Assembly (NCBI RefSeq): GCF_047948215.1
Contig: NC_134467.1
Coordinates: 38,996,520 to 39,060,519 of the forward strand
Direction of reading: 5' to 3'
DNA from: Lycorma delicatula
Taxonomy: Eukaryota; Arthropoda; Insecta; Hemiptera; Fulgoridae
DNA: 64,000 bases
Part shown: positions 46,626 to 59,385 of the stretch, in pieces
Layout of the letters: each line of letters opens with the position of its first letter
How positions within the stretch are numbered: the stretch's first letter is position 1
Notes under the pieces: generated by a model
What the model was told of the DNA's origin: nothing
The model's database searches: none
What the model saw: the letters and a program-made list of their open reading frames with translations, nothing else
Program-made: the position numbers and the translations under genes

Positions 46626-48006
46626 CGTAGATCTCAAATATGCATCAATCCAATATTTGGAATTTGCAATGGTTATATATTTTAATCACGTTACCTATTT
46701 GAATATCTTTTTAAATTTCAGGTTGATAATTAAAAGCTAAATTTCAGACCTAACATATTTTTCGATGGTTGACCACGATTTTAAGCCGAACACATACATT
46801 GATCTGCAGTAATTTTAGGAAGCTCTAGCATAATTCATGTTGCTTACAATCATAAGCCTAGAAGTTCTTCTTCTTTCTATCTGTGACCTCCCGACCTAGG
46901 TGTTATGAAAATAATACCAAAAACCACAAGAGTTAAAAATTTAATTCAAATACTACAAGTAGTCTCCGAATTCGATTTGGCCGAGTTTAATAACGTAAGA
47001 ACAAATCCGGTTGTTACCGCCAACCCATTAAAACGTCCATAATTTTGAAACTGTGTAAACATTTCGTAAAGACAATAATCCTACGTTCTTTCTAGAAATT
47101 AAAAGTATAGTCACATAAAATTTCAGTTCAACCGGTTTAGAAATTTTTGCGTGAAAGAGTAACAGATTCACAAAAACCACTAGATGTATATACTCGTACA
47201 TTTAAATTACAGATTGGATATAATATCATCCAATCAAAACAAGTAAATACATTATAATAATAATAATAATAATAGAAATAGTATCGATTATTGTTGTTAA
47301 AAAATAATCGATAAAACTAAATAACATCGATACAGCAATACAAAACACAACCTACGATAAGGTAATAAATATATTAATGTTACTATTAACTACCAATGAA
47401 CTGTAATATGTAATTATATATTACAATGTTATTATACCAAGGACGAAACGCACTTTTAACTGAAAGACAATTCTCCGCACATTTTCCTGTTCTAAGTTTT
47501 TTTAAACTAATATTTACGCCCCCATTAATTAATAATTCAATAAAACACGATATAAATAATAATTATAGATAATTTATAATCATGCGAGTTAAGCGTATTT
47601 ATAAATACAAACAAATAAGTACAGATGGATTCCAAATGATGAAAATAAACTTCCGTAGGAAATTACCGTAGGAGTTTTTTTTTTTAGGCGTGGCGGGTGG
47701 GGGGATTTATTAATGTTTCTTTTGCACCTGTCTTTATATTTTTATTATCTGCTTAAAATTGCATTTCGAGATAAATGAATTTTATTAAATATTTATCGAA
47801 AAAACTTTCAGGAAAATAATCTCTCGGTTAGCGTTATAAACTAAATTCTTTACATTCTTAATTAAGCTTTTTAAAACTTTATTAAAATCCACTCCTCGCG
47901 ACTTCATCCGTCTTTATAGTTACAAATAAAAAAGGAGGAAATGAAACCTCAGTCTTAACGTAAATTAAACGATTTTACGTTAAGATTTTACGTTTTTTTT
48001 TTTTTT
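46626..48006. other. Non-coding interval
   Basis: AT-rich. (TAA)n is at about 47250-47272. TTCAACCGGTTTAGAAATTT at about 47130 resembles tails of insect dispersed repeats. A TCTTAACGTAAA / TTTACGTTAAGA hairpin lies at about 47953-47985. No gene was seen. Confidence 0.45.
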
Positions 48007-48594
48007 TGAAAGGGAAATTTTGTTTTTTGACACGAAGTTGGTAGCGCTACTCAACCGGTATAAGATACGCCAATGCGAGTCGATTCTCCTTGAGCTGTGT
48101 AAACTTTTGTGCCGTTTCCGGTCGGAAACGATCTTGTGAAAACAAGATCGCTCAGTTCTCCACGGAAAAGTTTACGAAAACTTTCCACGCAAGTCGGTTT
48201 GTCATATTCGACTGTTCAGAAAGCCGCTAAAAAATTGAAATTGTAATCGCGTACGATCAGTCCAAGAGCTTCAGCCTCCAGATTTAAGCAAGCGATTGCA
48301 ATATTGCCGTTGGTTTAGGTCTCTCGAAAACGATAACGGAATCGAATTTTTCAACACTTGGATCCATCTCGACGGTTCCGATTGCAAAATCTTGTTAATC
48401 TCGATGGCAAAATATTGTTAAAGAATGAAAACTCGTTCTTCTATGGTAAAATACATTCTGTTCGTAACACGACCGGAAACGGTACAAAAGTTTACACAGC
48501 TCAAGGAGAATCGATTCACATTGCCGTATCTATACCGGTTGAGTAACGCTACCAACTTCATGTCAAGGGAAAACAAAATTTCCCTTTCTTAGAA
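48007..48594 (+). mobile_element. Foldback-like Tc1-derived element with long inverted ends
   Basis: The arms 48007-48125 and 48467-48594 are imperfect reverse complements, including GAAAGGGAAATTTTGTTTT, GTTGGTAGCG, CAACCGGTATA, CTCCTTGAGCTGTGTAAACT. The centre encodes parts of a Tc1-like transposase: STQVGLSYSTVQKAAKKLKL (helix-turn-helix), then SVQELQPPDLSKRLQYCRWF and a terminal HLDG. The third part of the gene is gone. A second hairpin, GATCTTGT / ACAAGATC, lies at 48130-48149. Confidence 0.85.
48200..48415 (+). pseudogene. Tc1-like transposase remnant in the foldback
   Basis: A frame change separates the STVQKAAKKLKL helix-turn-helix from QPPDLSKRLQYCRWFRSL and IEFFN. The order matches the region before the first catalytic Asp in the DD38D copies (LQLRPYRVQ, KEKRLQYC, FHLDG), though this is a different family. 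The FTDEA block with the first Asp is deleted or degraded. Confidence 0.65.
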
Positions 48595-49499
48595 AAAATT
48601 ACCAGACTTAACAATTGGGTAACAGGATTAAAAAATCACCTGTATAACAAGTATGCACCTGACCACCACGAGAGACATGCGCTAACGAATCGGGATTTTC
48701 CGCTAGTGATCGGTACGTTGCGGTGCTAAACTAAGGGGGACGCACACACAGACAGAAAAAAATACAAATGCCGTTTAGTAGGGTAGAATATATTTTAAAA
48801 GGATTTTTCCTGTAAACAAAAAAATTAAATTTAAAAAAAAATCACTCAACTATCGAATTCCCAGATATGCAAACAATGAGAAATACCTTATTTTTGTTAC
48901 GAATGATGGAGACAAATTAATTTTAACAAGTAAAATGAATGAAATGTAAAAAATAATCTTTCTTTTTTATTTTAATAAGAAATTTTTCCTTTAATTTTAA
49001 CCTATTAATCATTTGAATAAATGATTATATGTTTACATTGGATGGAATCCACCTGCACACCGGTATTCATGATATGTATGTCTGCATGCCTATATTTAAT
49101 TACCATATGTAATGTAAACATATAAGAAATATTTACGCAATTGTTTGCTGAAGAATATTTAGTAATATGTAAATAACTGGTAGAACCCTGAAACAACCTA
49201 TATTCATTTTATATATTTTCATGGACCCCTGAAGTAGCAATAGTAAAATGGCCTGGACTCTTCTTAATACACAAATATTTTTCCTGTAACAACCAAAAAA
49301 AATTTAAGTAATATTAATGTTGTTAAAGATTTCACTTAATCATAAGTCCTCCAAATAGAACAATCCAAAGAAAAAAAAAACTGGAAAAGAAATTAATCAT
49401 AATTAATATTTAAAATAAATCGACTATCGATTTCAACTTTGCTGCAGACCACGAACGATTCTGCCGCGCAATGTCCACGATGTCAACGTGGACATAATA
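48595..49499. other. AT-rich spacer
   Basis: No coding region or recognised repeat. Confidence 0.5.
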
Positions 49500-49755
49500 A
49501 ACCCGATTGGTTTATTATTGAACACGTCATCGCAAATCAGCTAAAATCGAGAATTCTAAGGTTCAAATCCTATTAAAGACTTTTATATGGATTTGAATAC
49601 TAGATCGTGGAATTCTTTGCTGGTTGGGTTTCAATAAACAACATATCTCAGAAATGGCCGAACTGAGACTGTACTACACTTCATTTACATTCATACATAT
49701 CATCCTCTGAAGTAATAACTTACGGTAGTTCCAGAGGATTAACAGAAAAATATAA
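49500..49755 (+). mobile_element. SINE-1 copy 13, diverged
   Basis: Plus-strand copy. The A-box region is poorly conserved. The B box GTTCAAATCC, the body and the CATCCTCTGAAG block are present. It is older than the other copies by its divergence. Confidence 0.75.
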
Positions 49756-50059
49756 ATGTCCATAATATCAATCATAATCATCCGAATAAGTTGAAGGAAG
49801 AAAACCAGACGTGAATAATTCCCTCCAAGCAATTACGGGATAAATCCGCGGACCAAAAGTCAAGGTTTAAAAAACCCTCGACTTGAGGTTTAAAACTCAA
49901 GGTTTTAAACCTCGGGGATGGAGCAACCTTCGATGGATTCGAGAAGGTGAGTCAGCAATGGAGGTAATAATTTCTTTAAAAATATTCCTTTCAGTAATCA
50001 CTAAAGTCGATAATATACTGTTTTTTTTTTACCTTTGAAGCTACATTGGATCACTTTAG
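49756..50059. other. Spacer with hairpin
   Basis: GAGGTTTAAAA / TTTTAAACCTC at 49886-49914 forms an 11-bp stem. No gene was seen. Confidence 0.5.
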
Positions 50060-51145
50060 TCAACCATATTCAACCATATTTCAGTTCCTCTTGAATTTCT
50101 GTATTAATCTGGCCTTTCGATTTTCCCAGTACTTATTCATTCTATCGGATCGTTGCTTCCTGATATCGTTCGTAACCTTTACTTTTTTATCCCTTTCTGA
50201 GGTTAAATCTACTGTTTTGAAGTGCGTAGTTAATTTTAATTTTATCACAGGCGTCCTCACCTCAACCTTCAAGCCAATTTCTTGAAGATCTTTTTGGATT
50301 TCTCCTAGATATTTTCCACAGGTTTTTTTTTTAATATTCCTTGTAACCAGTTGTTCTAGAATTCGTTTCTCAGGCATTCTATATACATGAAAAAAGGGAA
50401 ATCCTTTTTTTCATTTTACTGAGTATCCGGTCATCTGTGGCTGACTTTTATCTGTGGTAATTCGTCAGATTCTATTTTTTTGATAACTTTAATTTAAATA
50501 AGTTCTGATAATTCGCCTTTCTGTTTTAAGTAACTGGTCAGTTTTATTTTCATTCATAATCTGAAAGATAATCTCACAAGCATAAAGCGCCACCGGAAGA
50601 ACTACTGTGTTATAATGGTGAATTTTGGATTTTATCGAGACATTTTTTATTGTATATTTACCAAGTTAGATTTTGTACTCTTTTAATTTTAGTTATTCTG
50701 TTTTGTCACGATTGTTTTTCCTTCAATCTGGAGTGAATGATTTCACCTAAGTATTTAAAATTGTTCAGCTATTTTTATTTCTTTATCGTTAATTTTGATT
50801 TTGTTGATACAGAAAGAATCCATGGCCATTATTTCTGTCTTTTAACAAGACATTTTCAGGCTAATCCTTTGGGAAATTTTTTCTATCTGTTTTTTAACCT
50901 CTTCCAAATAAGGCCACATCATCAGCGAATTCTAATATAAAAATTCTTATTGAATTTTTACCTGTTCCTATTATTGTTTCCTTTTGCCAAATTTTAATTA
51001 TGTAGTCCAAAATAATATTGAACAGCACTGGGAAAGTTCATCACCTTGTCTCAACCCGGTCTTTATCGGGAAGGATTGAGACATCCCCCCTCTAACTTCA
51101 GGCTGTGTATTTGTTAATGCTAATTCTATCACTTTCACAAATTCA
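50060..51145 (-). pseudogene. LINE-3-like reverse transcriptase (copy c), decayed
   Basis: Minus strand from about 51145: PIKTGLRQGDELSPVLFNII (RT motif 4, about 51060), then LEFADDVAL (catalytic box, about 50920), then stops, and near the end the open 98-codon piece 50377-50081 with ILEQLVTRNIKKKT and SDRMNKYWENRKARL. The MNKYWEN block matches MTKYWEK at the end of copy a, which ties this one to LINE-3. The middle is shortened and out of frame. Confidence 0.75.
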
Positions 51146-52070
51146 CTTTTATATTAAAATAAATTAAAAAAATCTGAACTGGATGAAATCAATCATTAAT
51201 GAAGATTTCAGCACTCGAAATTAATGGACATATTTTAATTCTTAAAAACTAAATAAAAAAAATTACTCAGATCAAAATTTCATTAAGACTACATTTATTC
51301 AAATAAATCTTTTTTTTAATTTTATAATTTTTAGCCTATTTAACCAATTCCTGAATAACTGGTTACAAAATACTGATCCTAAAATAATAGTACTATAATA
51401 ACGTAAAAAAACATCCGCGAAAACGAACTGAATTGGCCATCTAATTAATTAATTAATTTAATAAAATAATTAATAATAAAAAAAACTTTCACTGAATTAA
51501 TAATTAAAATTAATTACAAGCTAAAAAAGTAATCGAAACAATACGGCACACTTACCGTTCAAACACGGTATTTATTAACTTCCTGCAGTACGAAAAGAAA
51601 TTAAAATTAACGTGTTCGTTATACTTCCTGTAACGTATAAATATCAACTGTACTAAGTATACCCTAAAACGTAATTAAATTATTATACACATTACATTAA
51701 GTTAAATTAAAACTGTTATTTAATACTGTAATAATAAATAATTAAAGAAACATTACGACCTCACGTAAAAAAGAATTACTTTATATAATATAAACGGTAA
51801 ATAGCATGAAAAGGCTAATGAATGGAACGGCCAAGGAAAAATACCCCAAAGAAATCGGATAAATAAAATAGAATTGATCTACCGGAAACATAAATGCAAA
51901 ATAAGGGTATTTAAATTAAAGGACTCATCCAAAAGCATTGTACACTGCAGAATGTTTGAACATTCCAATGTTTTCAAAGAAATTCTAAAAAAGGAAGGAA
52001 AATTTTTAAAAAGTCCAACAAAAACTAGACCTCCCGCTGTGTTGATTATAACGCTTCTGAGAATAATGCT
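51146..52070. other. AT-rich spacer
   Basis: An 81-codon frame (51874-52119) has no recognisable domain and runs into SINE-1. Nothing else was seen. Confidence 0.45.
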
Positions 52071-52415
52071 AACCCACCAGGTTGGTCTAGTGGTGAACGC
52101 GTCTTCCCAAATCAGCTGATTTGGAAGTCGAGAGTTACAGCGTTCAAGTCCTAGTAAAGCCAGATATTTTTACATGGATTTGAATACTAGATCGTGTTAA
52201 ATAGGCTAATAGGTTAATAGGCTAAAGGATCTGAATATATTAGATCGTGGATACCGGTGTTCTTTGACGGTCGGGTTTCAATTAATCACAAATCTCAGGA
52301 ATGGTCGACCTGAGACTGTACAAGACTGAACTTCATTTACACTCATACATATCATCCTCTGACGTATTATCTGAACGGTAATTCCGGGAGGCTAAATAGG
52401 AAAACGAAAGAAAGA
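52071..52415 (+). mobile_element. SINE-1 copy 14 with internal duplication
   Basis: The head AACCCACCAGGTTGGTCTAGTGG and B box GTTCAAGTCC are intact. About 55 bp at 52196-52250 is inserted between two copies of an ACTAGATCGTG-like block and contains AATAGGCTAATAGGTTAATA. Confidence 0.85.
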
Positions 52416-52419
52416 TAAA

Positions 52420-53405
52420 ATTAAACAGAAATCAGACGTAGAAAATAAAAAATAATACGATTCTAAATTACAATTTTTAATTAATATTAAATAATCAGAT
52501 GTTTCACCAAATCTATTACATATACACATACGTAATAATGTCTATTAAAATTACATATACAAATTTTTAAAAACATAAATTTTATTTTACTAAAAATTTC
52601 TGTTTTTTTTTTATCGATATTATTGAATTATTACTTATTATACATATTTATTTAAAATCAGAGGTTAATAATTATTAATAAACCATATATATATATGTAC
52701 ATGAAGTCCGATTCGAACCGACATGCCTTCCCCTTGTAAGATCCAAATATTTAATTAATTAAAATTTTATTTGGCTATAACTGTGGAACCAATGAAAATA
52801 AATACAACTTATCATATATCGTTGAAAAGTTTTCAATGAAAGCTTATTTATTACAGCAGTTAAGAAAATGTCCAGAATCCAAAGGTTTTGAATTTTGGAC
52901 ACTTTTGGTCCAATCGATTGTAATCAAAAGGGGAAATGAACAACTGGACGTTACAAAAGTTTTAAATCCAACATTTCAACATTCTACAACTGATCACTTT
53001 TGAGTTATGTTCGTACATAATAGACGATACGCCGAAACCCACCGGGTTGGTCTAGTGGTTAACGCGTCTTCCCAAATCAGCTGATTTGGAAGTCGAGAGT
53101 TACAGCGTTCAAGTCCTAGTAAAGCCAGATTTTTTTACATGGATTTGAATACTAGATCGTGGATACCGGTGTTCTTTGGTGGTTGGGTTTCAATTAACCA
53201 CACATCTCAGGAATGGTCGAACTGAGAATGTACAAGACTACACTTCATTTACATTCATACATATCATTCTCATTCATCCTCTGAAGAATTATCTAAACGG
53301 TAATTACCGGAGGCTAAACAGGAAAAAAGAAAGAAAGAAAGACGACACGCCGAAACACGCCTGAAATTTGAAAACCGAAATTTTTCGCGATCACAATATT
53401 TCCTT
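52420..53405 (-). repeat. Repeat B copy 5, hosting a SINE-1
   Basis: On the minus strand it follows the family from TTCTTGTAAGAAGTAAAGGAAA (53405) to the CGGTTCGAATCGGAC segment (about 52710), then the AT-rich end and the longer variant tail shared with 41786-41960. The SINE at 53039-53339 splits it. Confidence 0.7.
53039..53339 (+). mobile_element. SINE-1 copy 15 with target-site duplication
   Basis: Full-length plus-strand copy. The flanks AGACGATACGCCGAAAC (53022-53038) and AGACGACACGCCGAAAC (53340-53356) differ by one base. It is inserted in repeat B. Confidence 0.92.
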
Positions 53406-54047
53406 TACTTCTTACAAGAAAATGGAGAAAATTAGCAAAAAATATTAAATGATAAATCAACAGGCATAAAAAACCAAATTGATTAAAAATAAATGTCGCA
53501 TAGTTTTTAAATATGATTCAGATACATTCATATATGAGTCACTACGTATATTCATAAAATTTAACAGGAATGCCAACAATTTAAAAGAAAAAAAGGAGAT
53601 AAAATTAATTAGATAACCAGTTTTAACAGCGATATATTTTTTTTACGATAAAATTATTTTATAAAACAAGTTGTAATCATAAACCGGACTGTTAGTCAAA
53701 CTAAATAATCACGAGGAAAGTAAGATTTTTAATTTTTTTTTCATATCCTACTTCGAAAATCCTCACGTTACAATTAATTATTATTAAATTATATTTCGAA
53801 TAAATGTAATGAATAAAACATTTTTCTTACATGGATTACAATAGATAATAGAGCGAAAAGTATTTCATATTTGTACTCAATGTTAAAAATCTTGTTCTGT
53901 GCACAAAAATCAATGGACTTGTATATAACAAAACTCCGTTATTCAATGTATTACGAGAAGATATCTCTAAACTAAAGATTGTTCATTGTAATAAAATTTA
54001 TTCTGAAAACTTCATAAATATTTTTTTATTTCTCTTAAAATACATAC
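53406..54047. other. AT-rich spacer
   Basis: No coding region was seen. It probably includes the eroded left end of the mariner that follows. Confidence 0.45.
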
Positions 54048-54743
54048 TTAATACAACTTCTCTATATAATCGCCACATGAATTACGACATTTATCGTAGC
54101 GATACACAACAGCTTCAACATACTCTCGTTGTATTCTAACACCGGTCATTTAGCCAGCATTTTTAGGTTCATAATCACCCGCGAATCGCTTACCACTCCA
54201 AAATTCTTTCAATTTCCCCAAAAAATGTTAATCAGAAGGAACTAAGTCCGGCCTATATGGTGTGTGATCGTAAATTTCTCATCCAAATGTTATCAGTAAA
54301 TCACGTGTCGGACTCGCAATATGTGGGCGTGCATTATCATGTAGCCGCCCAGGTCGCCGATTTTAAATGACGCGCCGCAACTTACGTAGAGTTTCGCAGT
54401 AGGATTCTACATTTATTGTCGTTCCACGTGTCATGAAATCGATCAGAAATATGCCAAACCGAGCTCAAAAGACTGTGGCCATCAGTTTGCGTCTGTGGCT
54501 TGACCTTTCTTGGTCTGGTTAGTGATTGAATACGATACCGTTTCTTTCATTTATTACATTATCACCGTACACAGCAACCAACTGCCTATTAATTTCAGCC
54601 GGCTTAACGTTTTGATGGTTTAAAAAACGTATGACTCTACGTATCTCACAGTCGGTAGCAACACTGATTTTCCTATTAATTTTATAACGTATTAACTCGT
54701 ACGTGATCAAAGATATTACAACCCGACAACTTACAGACAACAA
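54048..54743 (-). pseudogene. Mariner (DD34D) transposase pseudogene
   Basis: Minus strand. The N-terminal piece (54743-54519) has CEIRRVIRFLNHQNVKPAEI, a mariner helix-turn-helix, and QLVAVYGDN. After a large deletion come HDNARPHIASPTRDLL (second catalytic Asp, about 54330), ITFGWEIYDHTPYRPDLVPS then the third Asp, FWSGKRF, and the C-terminus YRYDKCRNSCGDYIEKLY with its stop at 54048. I count 34 residues between second and third Asp, the mariner signature. The first catalytic Asp region is missing. No inverted repeats were recognised, so the element's ends are unknown. It differs from the mariner at 34.4 kb. Confidence 0.85.
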
Positions 54744-55736
54744 CGCGGTGTGTACATTACTAACGTGGCCATGAACGACACAGGTTTGCCAATCTTAAGG
54801 AGAGAAATTTCCCAGCGGTCTTTACTTTTAATTATTTAAGTGTGTAGAACAAGTTAATGTGTATAATTCGTCAGAAACGTCACTCTTCGCTACGATGCGG
54901 GACTACACACCGTATCCGAAGTGAGAGTGGCGCAGGCACGCAGTCTGTTCGAAGTGAGAGCGGCCGTGTCCAAACACGGCCATCTCCGGGACATCTACCG
55001 AGAGTACCGTACTCCATAGGGTATAAGAAAACGGCCTCATGCCGTATTAAACGAACCACCGTGAAAAGGCGGTAAGAGAGTCGAAAAATGACAAACCAGG
55101 CTTAGGAGCCTCTTTATCGCGTAACCTATAAATGGAAACCGCACGAAAATTCCGGTCACAAAAGTGACAGTTTTCGCAATTAAATTTTGTTAAAACTATA
55201 AAAAGTTAACACCCCACACCGTCTCACGAAGAGACCACAATTTCATTTAGTCAGCATATGCGATTCCCTCCGGAGAACGGGGCGCATTTCTCCCTCTAAA
55301 TAACTAGGGCTCCGGTAGACGCACTCCTTCTAGCCCGTAGGTGATGGTACCGAAAGGACTTCAGCGGATGGACAGAAGGGGAATCACAGCGGGATTACTA
55401 GGCTCAAAAGCTTAGTCTATCACGGTCAATACGGATAGGAACGCAAATTACCAAATCCGTCCATAAATAAAATTTAAAATTTATAACCGCCACTAAATAA
55501 CCGATGAAATCCTCCCGATAATAGAAAGATACAACAGCAAGGGACATTGTCCAGGCTCTGCGATTTGTAGGGAGAAATATTGAAACTCCCGCTATTCTTG
55601 CGTTCCATTCCGTAATGTATAAATTAAAATCTACTTAAGTTATTTTTCTCAGAATGAGAAGTCAGTTTTTCTGTAATCTATAATATTATAGATGACGAAG
55701 AGATTTTTTTATTTGTTCGGGATAAACAAAAAATTC
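54744..55736. other. GC-richer unassigned interval
   Basis: 54850-55450 is GC-richer than its surroundings. A 72-codon Arg/Ser-rich frame (54857-55075) has no recognisable domain. Another frame reads RVAQARSLFEVRAAVSKHGH. No splice or promoter evidence is convincing. Confidence 0.3.
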
Positions 55737-56382
55737 TATAAGGACACCACATGACTTCCTTCTACACGTATTAAATAACATATACACATATTTTTAATGT
55801 GAGAAGTATATAAAATTTTATGTCATTAATAACTTTTGATATTTTTTAATTTTTTAATTATTGATTGTAAAACTTTTTTTACAATGTTAATAATTATTAA
55901 TAAAAACATATATAATTAAATTAAAAAAATATATGTTTACGAAGTCGGATTCGAAACGATGTGCCTTCATCCCCTTCTAAGGTCCAAATATTTCATTAAT
56001 TAAAATTTCATTTCGCTATAACTCTGGAACAAATGAAAATAAGTACCACTTATAATAATATATCGTTGAAAAGTTCTTAATGAGGGTTTATTATTGCAGT
56101 TAAGAATCCAAATGTTTTGGGTTTTGGACACTTTTGGTCCAGTCGATTGCAATCGAAAGGGGAGGTGCATAATTAGATGTTACAACAGTCCAAAATACAA
56201 AATTTCAACATTATACGGCTAACCTTTTTGAGTTATGCCAGATACATACATACAGACGTCACACCGAAACTTACCAAAATGGATTCAGGGTTGGTCAAAA
56301 TAGATATTACCGTTGAAATCTGAAAACCCAAATTTTTCGCTATCACAATACTTCCTTTACTTCGTACAAGGAAGTAAAAACT
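55737..56382 (-). repeat. Repeat B copy 6, uninterrupted
   Basis: This complete minus-strand copy of about 645 bp runs from CGTACAAGGAAGT (56363-56375, the start in its own sense) to ACTTCCTTCTACACG at about 55754. The GGATTCGAAACGATGTGCC segment with the B-box-like core is at about 55947. It is the best reference for the family's length. Confidence 0.8.
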
Positions 56383-56924
56383 AGACGATAAATAAAAAAA
56401 ATTCATTACCTAGAGTTACAAAGGCGGATATTATGAAATAAACAAATAACATAAAAGAATACACGCGACATATTAAAGACTTGTTTATCAGTTGCATAGC
56501 AACCGCCTGACCACATCTTACACCACCAGTGTTCCTCGTCATGTAACAACCACACAAAAATGACTCATAAAAACAACTACGTCACAAGATAATATATTAC
56601 AACTAACCTAACCAGTCCGTATATAAAAAATAAAACCAACAGTTAACTAAGCGTGTAATCAAATAAAACTGTTCAATGAAAACAAATAGTTTATCCTAGT
56701 AAATGTTTAAGGAAAATTAACACATTTCTTACTAGAGATATATTTTTTTTTTTTACAATATACATTACAGAAAAAAAGGAAAATATTGTTTGTATCGCTC
56801 AGCTTCTTTTTTTTCTTCACATTTTTTGTATAATTTAAGATATTAACATTTCAAGGAAAATCGGGTTGAAAGATAAAAATAAAATTGTTATTTATAAAAA
56901 GGAGAATTAAGCATATGATTGTGT
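56383..56924. other. AT-rich spacer
   Basis: No coding region or recognised repeat. Confidence 0.5.
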
Positions 56925-57960
56925 ACATGGAAAATCTCTGCTAAAAATCCTGAGAAATTTAGGGCTTCACCCAAAACTAGTTAAAAATCATCGGACTAAC
57001 ACTAACGGATACCAAATCCAAGGTTAAATTCAGGGGGGTAATATCTGATCCATTCGACATCAAAACAGTACTGAGACAAGGAGATGGACTGTCACCGCTT
57101 TTATTCAACTGTGCCCTTGAATTTATAATACGGGATTGGAAAAAATTAAATAAAGATAACGTTAAAATAGGAAAAGATATCTCGGTAAATTGCCTAGGCT
57201 TTGCGGACGATTTAGCCCTACTAGTCCAAAATATAGAAGAGACCAGATACCAACAACACTGAAAGAGATTGCAGGAAAATTGGTCTAAAAATGTCATACG
57301 AAAAAACCAAAATTATGGTGAGAGACCCACTACGCATAAGCAAAGTAAAAATATACAATAATCACATAGAACTAGAAGAAAACTTTAAATATTTGGGGAA
57401 AAACATCACACACAACCTCCAAGAAAATCCAAACTAGAATGAAATAATAAATAAACTCATCAAAGCCACAATAAAAACACAAAACATCTATAACAAAAAA
57501 TGCATGTCCATAAACATAAAAATAAGACATTATAACTCAAGTTATCCGACCAGAAATACTTTACGGATGCGAAACCATATTTGGACCGTACCAGACAAAG
57601 TTTAACGACAAACTGGAAAAGATTGAAAGACAGATTCTACGACGATGCATCGGGAAAAACATTAAAAAAGACGGGATTTGGAGAATTATTCCAAACGAAG
57701 AGATTTACAAAACGATCATCCCGGTAACTAATAAATTTAGAAAGAAGAGAATTTCCTTTCTAGGGTATATTTTCAGAACGGAAGAGTCCAGACTTATCAG
57801 ACGGATAATCGAAATTTTCTGGAACAAGAAAAGCAGACCGAACTGGTTATACGAAGTACAGAAAGACACGGTCGGGATGCCACCGATGCAAATGCCTCGT
57901 CAGACATTTGTATCAGTAAAATACAAATTTTGCCTTCACGTAGGCCTCCAAACGGACATC
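56925..57960 (+). pseudogene. LINE-3 reverse transcriptase (copy b)
   Basis: Readable across frames: LLKILRNLGLHPKLV, KVKFRGVISDPFDIKTVLRQ then GDGLSPLLFNCALEF (RT motif 4), NCLGFADDLALLVQN (catalytic box with both Asp), KIGLKMSYEKTKIMVRDPL, LEENFKYLGKNIT, NKKCMSINIKIRHY, PEILYGCETIFGPYQT, KIERQILRRCIGK, RISFLGYIFRTEESRLIRRI. Frameshifts near 56990, 57260 and 57540 and a stop near 57435 inactivate it. Upstream RT and endonuclease parts are absent. It is the longest LINE-3 copy. Confidence 0.85.
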
Positions 57961-59385
57961 TTCACAACCAACCTAACATGATTCTTTCAAACTAATGAAC
58001 TGAGACCGCGGACCCCGCGCCTAGTCTAAATTTAACAACACCGTTCGTGACTTCAGAAAACGAACGAGGTGTAAGTTAAATCAGTGCTACACTCATACCA
58101 ATCAAAATTATGTTTCACGACACATAAAAAATTCAGACTTAAACCCGATAAATCGACCAGGTCATCTAACAAGGGAAACGTAACCTCATTTCGGTCCACG
58201 CAGGAGCCGGGGAAAAACCACGCACTTCCACCCGGTCCCATAATGGCGTCTCGCGCGGCATTAACAAAGTCACAATCGGGAACCGCCAACGGCGAAAGAG
58301 CACAGCTATACAGTTATGATACCAGGAAAGTAAAAAATCTTCACCAACAATGACGTAGAATTTACGCCACATTTAAAGGTAATTATTAAAAACGATTATT
58401 TTTACTCGGAATTACAAGAAGACTAAAAAAGAAAATTTATTAAAAACAGAATTCTTAATGAGATAAGCACAAAAAGTCCTGAAAAAAAACCCCCAAATTC
58501 ACAATCCATTGGAACAAAATCATCAACCAAACTTTTATTTAGGAAGCATTATTCTCGTTTTTAGTTTATAGAAAATACTACTATCGCCTTTTTTTAAAAA
58601 CCAAAATGAAATAGAGCAGCTCAAAAAAAAACTATTAAATTGTGGTAAGATTTTGAAATTAAATTTTTTAGAATTTCATTAAAAAAACTTTATAAAAGTG
58701 AAATTAAATTATATAAATACTTAACTAAAGTGATCTCTGACAATTAAAAAAAAAACTACGCTGCAAATATTGTTCATTATTGTAAATTTCTGAGAATTTA
58801 AAAAAAATCATTTGAATAAATAATATTTTACATTGAAAAAATTACTTATTGTAACGAAAGAGAAACTAAAGAAAGAAAATTTTATATATAATAACTTAAA
58901 TGTAATTTATTTAAGTTTATTTTCCTCTTGACTGGATAGAATTAAATATAATAACAAGACATATTTTACTTTAAAATATTACCTTTATTAATCTGTTGGG
59001 TTAACCAATCAACTATAAAAACGCATTTCATTACGTTTCACATGAAATTTTCAAAAAGCTTCCTCAGGTGACAATACACATTCATAAACATCATACAAAA
59101 TTCTCTTGCATACTAAGAAATGATTTACTGATTTACTAATTCTAGATAACAATATTTTATCCCCACCCTTATTATAATCGATTCTCCCGACTCACATATA
59201 ACTAATCTTATCTTTAGATAATTATTATTCATCTCTTCATATATCCTGATTACTATTTCTGAATGCACATATTTTTCTCAAAAATTATAAACATTAAAAA
59301 AAAATTTCCTTAAAACTAAATTTATAATATAAATAAATGATTTAAAAAAAATTAAAATAACATATATGTTGCTTAATCCGTTTAC
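57961..59385. other. Unassigned interval, GC-richer at 57990-58340
   Basis: An 89-codon frame (58084-58353, plus) and a 78-codon frame (58289-58053, minus) overlap in a GC-richer block directly after LINE-3. Neither shows a recognisable domain. It could be the 3' part of LINE-3 or an exon. The rest is AT-rich. Confidence 0.35.

Noticed and set aside
51874..52119. 81-codon Lys-rich frame as a gene
   Set aside because: No recognisable motif, and its end is supplied by the SINE-1 head.
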